Made by a program: the position numbers and the translations under genes
The notes under the pieces: model-generated
Told to the model about the DNA's origin: nothing
The model's database searches: none
What the model saw: only the letters and a program-made list of their open reading frames with translations
Assembly (NCBI GenBank): GCA_947175455.1
Contig: CAMWMW010000016.1
Location: forward strand, 1-10,573
DNA length: 10,573 nt
Reading direction: 5' to 3'
Origin: an uncultured Porphyromonadaceae bacterium
Lineage (GTDB): Bacteria; Bacteroidota; Bacteroidia; Bacteroidales; Muribaculaceae
Shown here: in pieces, positions 6,207 to 10,573 of the stretch
Layout of the letters: every line of letters starts with the position of its first letter
Position numbering within the stretch: the first letter of the stretch is position 1

Positions 6207-7418
6207 ATGAGTATGCGCCAGATAATAACCCATTTTACGGATGATGACCTATACAAGTTCACGATGTGCTGCGCGGTAATAGAAAATTATCCGAGAACCC
6301 AGGTGAAGTATAAATTCATTGACCGAAACGATACAGTATATCCTCGCGGATTTGCTGTGGAGCTTCTTCGCCAGATTAAATTTCTTGAAAACGTTGTCAT
6401 AACCGATGAGGAAATAAGTTTCATGCGGCACAAATGTCCCTATATACCGGATTGGTTCTACAGCTTCCTCAAAGGATTCCGTTATGACAGCCGATGGGTG
6501 TCGGTATCGCAAGATGCCAAAGGACATCTGGAGGTGGGATTCGAGGGAAACTGGAGCAACACCATTCTGCTTGAAGTCAAGGTGCTTGCCATAATATCGG
6601 AACTTTATTACATGTTCACAGGTCTGGACAAGGCTCTCGACTATAGCGCTTATTACGGAAAATCGGAATCAAAAGCCAGACGCATGATTGAAGGCGGCTG
6701 TATCTTCAGCGACTTCGGCACACGTCGCCGCGCCTCGTTCAAGGCACAGGAAACTTGCATCAGAGCCATGAAAGACTGCAATGACAGGATAGCAAGACCC
6801 GGAAGATTCATCGGAACAAGCAATGTCTGGTTTGCCATGAAATATGACCTCACTCCTGTGGGTACAATGGCACACGAGTTCATATGCGCTATCGCGGGAA
6901 TGTATGGTCCGCAGATGGCCAACTATATCGCCATGCAGACCTGGGCGCAGACTTACAGGGGTGCGCTCGGCACATTTCTCTACGACACTTACGGATGGAA
7001 AATATTCAGTCTCAATTTTTCGGAAGATTATGCCAACATGTTCAAAGGACTGCGCGTTGACAGTGGTGACAATTTCAAAGAACTCGACCTTATTGTCAGC
7101 AAGTATAAGTCGCTTAAGATTGATCCGCGAACAAAGCAGATTGTCTTCAGCAACGGTCTTGATGTTGACAAGGCAATAGAAATCCAGAACTACGCTCACG
7201 GCAAATGTCTGCCATCGTTCGGCATCGGAACGCATTTCACAAATGATTTTCCCGGTATAAAGCCGATGAACATTGTCATAAAACTCGTGGCGGTGAAAAT
7301 CACCGAATCGTGGCCTTTCTACTGCGAGACCTGCAAGCTAAGCGAAGACATCGGTAAATACACCGGCAATCCTCAGACTGTGAAAAGATTTATGGAAGCC
7401 ATTCATTTCAACGAATAA
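6207..7418 (+). CDS. pncB: Nicotinate phosphoribosyltransferase
   Basis: This 403-residue cytoplasmic enzyme joins nicotinate to PRPP to give nicotinate mononucleotide, with ATP hydrolysis, in the NAD salvage (Preiss-Handler) pathway. Motifs in order: the N-terminal 'HFTDDDLYKFTM' (9-20); 'FSDFGTRRRASF' (167-178) at the phosphoribosyl site; 'VGTMAHEF' (218-225) with His223 at the place of the autophosphorylated histidine of E. coli PncB; 'VDSGD' (284-288); 'VFSNGLD' (313-319); and 'SFGIGTHFTND' (337-347), the phosphate-binding loop region. The C-terminal 'CKLSEDIGKYTGNP' is the usual 'KLS...GK.tG' end. Length is normal. It shares a 111-bp intergenic region with the divergent homocysteine methyltransferase. 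Phage-derived DNA begins about 130 bp after the stop, and no terminator hairpin was recognised between them. Confidence 0.95.
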   Translation: MSMRQIITHFTDDDLYKFTMCCAVIENYPRTQVKYKFIDRNDTVYPRGFAVELLRQIKFLENVVITDEEISFMRHKCPYIPDWFYSFLKGFRYDSRWVSVSQDAKGHLEVGFEGNWSNTILLEVKVLAIISELYYMFTGLDKALDYSAYYGKSESKARRMIEGGCIFSDFGTRRRASFKAQETCIRAMKDCNDRIARPGRFIGTSNVWFAMKYDLTPVGTMAHEFICAIAGMYGPQMANYIAMQTWAQTYRGALGTFLYDTYGWKIFSLNFSEDYANMFKGLRVDSGDNFKELDLIVSKYKSLKIDPRTKQIVFSNGLDVDKAIEIQNYAHGKCLPSFGIGTHFTNDFPGIKPMNIVIKLVAVKITESWPFYCETCKLSEDIGKYTGNPQTVKRFMEAIHFNE

Positions 7419-7551
7419 TATATCCTTTCCCGGAACTGCACCTCCGCTGCTCTCCGTAATACATCCATTGTCCGCACATCCGAATGCGTCTGCCATGATT
7501 GCTAATAATTTCCCATTTCCCAATGCAAAAACGGATTTTAGGATTTATGCA

Positions 7552-7938
7552 CTAATTTTCAGCGAGCTGCACTTCATCGCCGATAACCCCGAGTTGCTGC
7601 TGTGCCGAACAAAGATCCTTGATGCTCTGTATCTCCGCCTCGGTCTCACTCATGCGCTGCCGCATTACCGTCTCCAGCTTGGTCTCTGCCTCGACCTGCA
7701 CATCGTAGGCGTCTGTCAGACTCTTCATCATCCCCTGCATGGATGACAGTGCCCCGGTGATCGCGTTGAGACCGAACGAGACTTCTCCGAGATCCTTCAG
7801 GGATTGCTTCACACTGACAGTCTCTTTCAGCGTGCCCTGCATCACTTTTTTTAACGCGTCCGCGTCCATCGTGAGCTTCTTGAGTCCGTATTTGCCGTCC
7901 TCGATCACGAAACCTATGGAGATAGTCTTGCCCGACAT
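7552..7938 (-). CDS. Phage tail tape-measure protein, N-terminal fragment (truncated)
   Basis: This 128-residue product matches the beginning of Bacteroidales prophage tape-measure proteins. 'MSGKTISIGFVIEDGKYGLKKLTMDADALKKVM' is the typical opening, and 'DAYDVQVEAETKLETVMRQRM' and 'AEIQSIKDLCSAQQQLGVIGDEVQL' are typical of the following coiled-coil part. Family members run to many hundreds of residues, scaffold the tail tube and set its length. Here the frame changes to 'AEN' and stops right after 'GDEVQL', so most of the gene is lost. The ATG at 7938 has a clear ribosome site (AAAAGGT, 8 bases upstream). The remaining fragment cannot work as a tape measure and is best treated as a pseudogene. 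Confidence 0.7.
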   Translation of the reverse strand: MSGKTISIGFVIEDGKYGLKKLTMDADALKKVMQGTLKETVSVKQSLKDLGEVSFGLNAITGALSSMQGMMKSLTDAYDVQVEAETKLETVMRQRMSETEAEIQSIKDLCSAQQQLGVIGDEVQLAEN

Positions 7939-8016
7939 AATTTTTTTACCTTTTATGCGTTATATTTTAAATACCGTTAATTCATTCACTGTTCACCTTT
8001 AAAGAAAAACCGGACA

Positions 8017-8448
8017 ATGAAAAAGGCAGGATTCACAATCACAGGAAGCAGGCAACCCTTGCTCGACCGTATGTTTGAGCCGTTGAAAAGCAACCGGTCT
8101 TTTCGTTTTATTTATCTGCTTGCCGGTCTCAACGGCTTCCTTTTCGGCATATATTTCTTGCTGAAGGGCACCGGTCTCTCAGGATGGGAATGTGTCCGGA
8201 ACTGGGCTTTCAGTGCCGGGTGCTTCTGCATCTTCTTCGCGCTGGGCAGGATTTATCGCAGATGGTATAACACATCGAAGAGCAAATGCTTTGCCCGGAA
8301 CCTCACCGATGAGGAACTCGACGGCAGAAAGGCGGTCTTTGAACCCTGCGCTTTCGGAGGCATCACGTTCAGACTCCAAAACCCCAGGAACCTTGACGGG
8401 GAGCGTTTCACTGAAATCTACGGAATAAAGGAAGAATCCAACAGATAA
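8017..8448 (+). CDS. Unknown small membrane protein with two TM segments, phage accessory gene candidate
   Basis: I do not recognise this 143-residue protein. It has a basic amphipathic N-terminus (1-30), two hydrophobic segments at about 31-49 ('FIYLLAGLNGFLFGIYFLL') and 64-79 ('AFSAGCFCIFFALGRIY'), and then a soluble charged tail of about 60 residues. The tail includes 'NLTDEELDGRKAVFEP' and 'GITFRLQNPRNL'. Both ends of the hairpin are predicted cytoplasmic (R/K before TM1; RIYRRWY after TM2). It is full-length in appearance, with an AAAGAAAAACCGG leader before ATG 8017 and a TATATTTT box (one mismatch from the -7 consensus) at 7961-7968. It lies opposite in strand to the two phage tail genes around it, as phage 'moron' genes often do. 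Superinfection exclusion or another host-modifying role is possible but not shown. Confidence 0.6.
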   Translation: MKKAGFTITGSRQPLLDRMFEPLKSNRSFRFIYLLAGLNGFLFGIYFLLKGTGLSGWECVRNWAFSAGCFCIFFALGRIYRRWYNTSKSKCFARNLTDEELDGRKAVFEPCAFGGITFRLQNPRNLDGERFTEIYGIKEESNR

Positions 8449-8462
8449 AAACGGTTGCAGGA

Positions 8463-8960
8463 TCAGCCCCATTTCCGCAGTGCCACCTCGGCTCTGCGTT
8501 TTCTTTCTTCCATCGTGATCTCCTCAACGTGTCCCGGCCCCTTCTCCCAGGGGAACGGCAGCAGGTTCTTCGGCGTTATCCGGTTCTTGACATGCGGCTG
8601 GATCATGATTGCCGCCTCCATCCGCATGATTTCCCACCGTTCGCGGCTGAGCCTCTCCTGCTCGTCCAGGTGCGCCTTGCTTATCCAGTAGAACTGCTCG
8701 GGATAAAGCCGGCAGAAGTCAGTGCGGCTCATTCCGAGGACTCTGACCGCATACCCGAACAGCTCTAAGATTCCGGGCTGTCTTTTTTTTACCTCTTCTC
8801 CGTTTTCCGGATTCTCCTCATTCCTCTGGCTCTTGACATATGTCTCTTTCCAGTTTTTGAGTTCTTCAGGCGTGAGACGGTTCGCAAACTGCTGCGGGGT
8901 GTAGTTCATCGCGATTCCCGCCGTCTCGGATGCTGCCGCCGCGCCTGCCCATAGAAGCAT
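8463..8960 (-). CDS. Phage tail assembly chaperone-like protein, probably 5'-truncated
   Basis: The frame is open from 8990 to the stop at 8463. ATG candidates are 8960 and 8909, and the first gives 165 residues. Counting from 8960, residues 1-45 ('LLWAGAAAASETAG...YTPQQFANRLTPEELKNW') look like the end of a tail-chaperone G domain. Residues from about 65 ('ILELFGYAVRVLGMSRTDFCRLYPEQF') to the end ('ERWEIMRMEAAIMIQPHVKN', '...NLLPFPWEK') look like a T domain. Such proteins hold the tape measure during tail assembly, which fits the tape-measure fragment downstream. An eight-A run (8790-8783 on the minus strand) lies exactly between the two parts. The lack of a normal N-terminal half and the change to AT-rich DNA near 8970 suggest that the 5' part was deleted. 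Assignment rests on pattern and context, not on a single decisive motif. Confidence 0.5.
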   Translation of the reverse strand: MLLWAGAAAASETAGIAMNYTPQQFANRLTPEELKNWKETYVKSQRNEENPENGEEVKKRQPGILELFGYAVRVLGMSRTDFCRLYPEQFYWISKAHLDEQERLSRERWEIMRMEAAIMIQPHVKNRITPKNLLPFPWEKGPGHVEEITMEERKRRAEVALRKWG

Positions 8961-9101
8961 GATCAGATCCAACAATAAACTTTTAGAGCTTTAAAAAGAC
9001 TTAATATCCTTGTATGATACTCTTGCAGGATTAAATAACTATCGTTTAATCAACTGAACAAATAATGCTTGCAGTTGTTGTAACAATAAAAACGGTTCCT
9101 T

Positions 9102-10283
9102 ATGGAAAACACTATGTTTAAAATCCCTTATGGGTTATATGTGATCACGGCTAACACAGATGGTCGCGACAATGGATGCATTTCAAATACACTGGGACAG
9201 GTTACCGTAACTCCCAATCAGGTATCTTTGTGTATAAGCAAGGAAAATCTCACTTGCGAGATGATTCAGAAGTCTGGAGTCTACACTGCTTCGATAATTA
9301 GTGAGAAAGCAAGTTTCTCACTTTTCAAACGTTTCGGATTTCAGACAGGTCGACAGGTCGACAAGTTCAAAGATTTCACAGGATGCAGGCGTGTGACCAA
9401 CGGAACACTTGCCATAACAGAGGGTACCAACGCATATATAAGTGCAAAGGTCAGCAATACCATTGATCTCGGCTCCCATATGATGTTTATCGGTGAGGTG
9501 ACTGAAATGGAGACTCTGTCCGATGTTCCTTCAGCAACATATTCCTACTATCAGGAATACATCAAGCCAAAGCCCCAGCCTTCGTCCGCATCAAGAAACG
9601 GACATACCGTGTGGCGTTGCAAGATATGCGGATTCGAATATGAAGGAGATGAACTTCCCGCAGACTTCATATGCCCTGTCTGCAAACATCCGGCATCCGA
9701 TTTCGAGAAGGTCGAGATTACAGATAACGTCTCCGATCATCCGACCAACCAATATTCGGGTACTAAGACAGAAAAAAATCTTCAGGAAGCTTTTGCCGGA
9801 GAGAGCATGGCTCGAAGCAAATATACATATTTCGCTTCAGTCGCTAAGCAAAACGGCTACGAACAGATTGCAGCCCTGTTCCTTAAGACCGCCGACAATG
9901 AGAAAGAGCACGCTGAATTATGGTGTAAGGCTTTGGGTGGCGTAAGCAGTGACACGGCTGTTAATCTGCTTCATGCCGCAGACGGAGAGAATTACGAATG
10001 GACAGACATGTATGACCGCTTTGCCAAAGAGGCTGATGAAGAAGGGTTCCACAACCTTGCCGAACAATTCCGTGGGGTGGCAGCCATCGAGAAACATCAC
10101 GAAGAACGCTACAGGGCACTACTCCGCAACGTGGAAGCACATGAGGTGTTCCGGAAAAGTGGTGTCACCGTCTGGGAATGCCGAAACTGCGGACATATTT
10201 GCATCGGCACCGAAGCACCGGATGTCTGCCCGGTATGCTTCCACTCTCAAAGCTACTTTGAGGTATGTGCAGAAAACTACTGA
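9102..10283 (+). CDS. Flavin reductase - rubredoxin - rubrerythrin fusion (NAD(P)H peroxidase-like)
   Basis: This 393-residue protein has four modules. Residues 1-155 are a flavin-reductase-like FMN domain ('[24 protein letters not shown]', '[19 protein letters not shown]'). Residues 170-204 are a rubredoxin with iron ligands C173, C176, C191 and C194. Residues 222-345 are a rubrerythrin diiron four-helix bundle, with ligand candidates E229/E234, E267 and H270 in 'NEKEHAE', the 'EADEEGF' segment, and E330 and H333 in 'EKHHEERY'. Residues 358-387 are the rubrerythrin C-terminal rubredoxin-like centre (C360, C363, C376, C379). The parts form a full path from NAD(P)H through FMN and rubredoxin to a diiron site that reduces hydrogen peroxide. 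The role is cytoplasmic oxidative-stress defence in an anaerobe, by inference from the modules. There is no signal peptide. ATG 9102 was chosen; M5 is an alternative. A strong terminator follows. Confidence 0.9.
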   Translation: MENTMFKIPYGLYVITANTDGRDNGCISNTLGQVTVTPNQVSLCISKENLTCEMIQKSGVYTASIISEKASFSLFKRFGFQTGRQVDKFKDFTGCRRVTNGTLAITEGTNAYISAKVSNTIDLGSHMMFIGEVTEMETLSDVPSATYSYYQEYIKPKPQPSSASRNGHTVWRCKICGFEYEGDELPADFICPVCKHPASDFEKVEITDNVSDHPTNQYSGTKTEKNLQEAFAGESMARSKYTYFASVAKQNGYEQIAALFLKTADNEKEHAELWCKALGGVSSDTAVNLLHAADGENYEWTDMYDRFAKEADEEGFHNLAEQFRGVAAIEKHHEERYRALLRNVEAHEVFRKSGVTVWECRNCGHICIGTEAPDVCPVCFHSQSYFEVCAENY

Positions 10284-10321
10284 CCTTAAGAACATTTAAT
10301 ATAAAATCATTTCATAAAACT

Positions 10322-10360
10322 AAAGAGTTCCGGCGACATTGATGTAACCGGAACTCTTTC
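10322..10360 (+). terminator. Strong rho-independent terminator after the rubrerythrin fusion
   Basis: A perfect 12-bp inverted repeat, AAAGAGTTCCGG (10322-10333) and CCGGAACTCTTT (10348-10359), encloses a 14-base loop that can itself pair through ACA/TGT. The A-run on one side and T-run on the other would allow action in both directions. It starts 38 bases after the stop codon. Confidence 0.8.
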
Positions 10361-10474
10361 GTATGTCATTACGAAAGCTGCTCCCACAACACCCCATCCG
10401 CCCTATCACGACCCATTCAGCCCCATTACATAAAAATGCAAGAAGCACAACAAACATCATTTCCATAAATTTAT

Positions 10475-10482
10475 TAATTTTG
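10475..10482 (+). promoter_or_regulatory. Probable -7 box (TAATTTTG) for the gene at the right edge
   Basis: TAATTTTG fits the Bacteroidetes -7 consensus TAnnTTTG fully; no clear -33 TTTG is seen 19-21 bases upstream. It would start transcription near 10489, leaving a leader of about 55 nt before the ATG at 10544. The 260-base stretch 10284-10543 otherwise holds only the terminator and a C-rich periodic segment at 10391-10430. Confidence 0.45.
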
Positions 10483-10543
10483 CAGAAACCTCAGAAGGAG
10501 ACGCCGAGATTTCTTGCAGCCCTCAGACAGGTCGGAATCAGTA

Positions 10544-10573
10544 ATGAGTTGGATGATACTTATTTTCGCCGGA
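10544..10573 (+). CDS. Start of a SugE/Gdx-like small multidrug-resistance transporter (cut by window end)
   Basis: Ten codons are visible, encoding MSWMILIFAG. This matches the invariant-looking N-terminus of SugE/Gdx proteins, which begin 'MSWiiLviAG', followed by 'LlEv.WaiGLKyT' outside the window. These roughly 105-residue, four-helix dimeric exporters move guanidinium or quaternary ammonium ions. Support comes from a promoter box about 60 bases upstream. The call rests on ten residues and is therefore tentative. A competing frame without an ATG (about 10480 to the window end) is also open. Confidence 0.45.
   Translation, partial: MSWMILIFAG

Larger units (their letters stand above)
7552..8975. 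mobile_element. Prophage remnant: two broken tail genes around one intact accessory gene
   Basis: About 1.4 kb of tailed-phage DNA lies between the housekeeping genes pncB and the rubrerythrin fusion. The minus strand carries a tail chaperone that lacks its 5' end and a tape-measure gene that lacks its 3' end, in the standard phage order (chaperone before tape measure). An intact plus-strand gene sits between them. Inside, the DNA looks GC-richer than the AT-rich flanks, which begin near 8965 on the right and near 7565 on the left. No integrase, terminase, capsid gene or convincing att repeats were seen. Boundaries are approximate and set by where phage-like protein similarity ends. Confidence 0.65.

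Noticed and set aside
6669..7235. 188-codon minus-strand frame inside pncB
   Set aside because: It is fully antisense to a well-conserved enzyme gene and shows no coherent domain; a shadow frame.
7507..7520. Tandem ATTTCCC repeat between pncB and the phage scar
   Set aside because: Only two 7-bp copies with no further structure; likely chance.
7338..7523. Minus-strand 61-codon frame over the end of pncB and its downstream region
   Set aside because: Half of it is antisense to conserved pncB sequence, and no ribosome site or family motif supports it.
8445..9097. 12-bp direct repeat ATAAAAACGGTT (8445-8456 and 9086-9097) as prophage attachment sites
   Set aside because: It brackets only part of the phage DNA, and AT-rich 12-bp matches are expected by chance among all pairs of positions in a 10-kb window.
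1..10573. tRNA, rRNA, CRISPR array or insertion sequence
   Set aside because: No cloverleaf, repeat-spacer pattern, transposase motif or terminal inverted repeats were found on reading both strands.

Overview
The window looks like chromosomal DNA from an anaerobic gut-type Bacteroidales (Bacteroides/Muribaculaceae-like). The reasons are the TatA+TatC-only translocase with a Bacteroidetes-style TatC, promoter boxes of the Bacteroidetes TTTG / TAnnTTTG type, weak A-rich ribosome sites, a rubrerythrin-type oxygen defence protein, and a phage tape-measure fragment of the kind seen in Bacteroidales prophages. Genus-level placement is inference from protein style only.

Layout, left to right. Positions 2-301 hold the 3' end of a SAM-dependent methyltransferase gene, closed by a hairpin terminator. 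Positions 361-996 encode a nitroreductase with a lipoprotein signal. It converges on, and overlaps by 21 bp, a four-gene minus-strand group (4966 down to 976). In transcription order this group is a NapH-like membrane polyferredoxin fused through an internal twin-arginine signal to a NapG-like ferredoxin, a Tat-signal lipoprotein aldo/keto reductase with a C-terminal Fe-S domain, tatA, and tatC. Upstream, on the same strand, is a stand-alone homocysteine S-methyltransferase domain protein (6095-5133) with its own clear promoter. It is divergent from pncB (6207-7418), the nicotinate phosphoribosyltransferase of NAD salvage.

Positions about 7552-8975 are a GC-richer scrap of a tailed-phage genome. 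It contains a tape-measure gene cut after 128 codons, a tail-assembly chaperone missing its 5' part, and between them an intact two-TM-segment protein gene of unknown function on the opposite strand. Positions 9102-10283 encode a four-part flavin reductase / rubredoxin / rubrerythrin / rubredoxin-like fusion, followed by a strong terminator. The right edge holds a promoter box and the first ten codons of what looks like a SugE/Gdx-type small multidrug-resistance transporter.

Working together: the most coherent unit is the minus-strand group. It encodes the Tat translocase together with two proteins that carry twin-arginine signals and Fe-S clusters. I read it as a membrane-to-periplasm electron-transfer module that brings its own export machine. 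A second exported reductase (the nitroreductase lipoprotein) ends against it, and a cytoplasmic peroxide-scavenging fusion lies beyond the phage scar. No rRNA, tRNA, CRISPR array or insertion sequence was seen, and no gene-free stretch exceeds 300 bases; the longest is 10284-10543.
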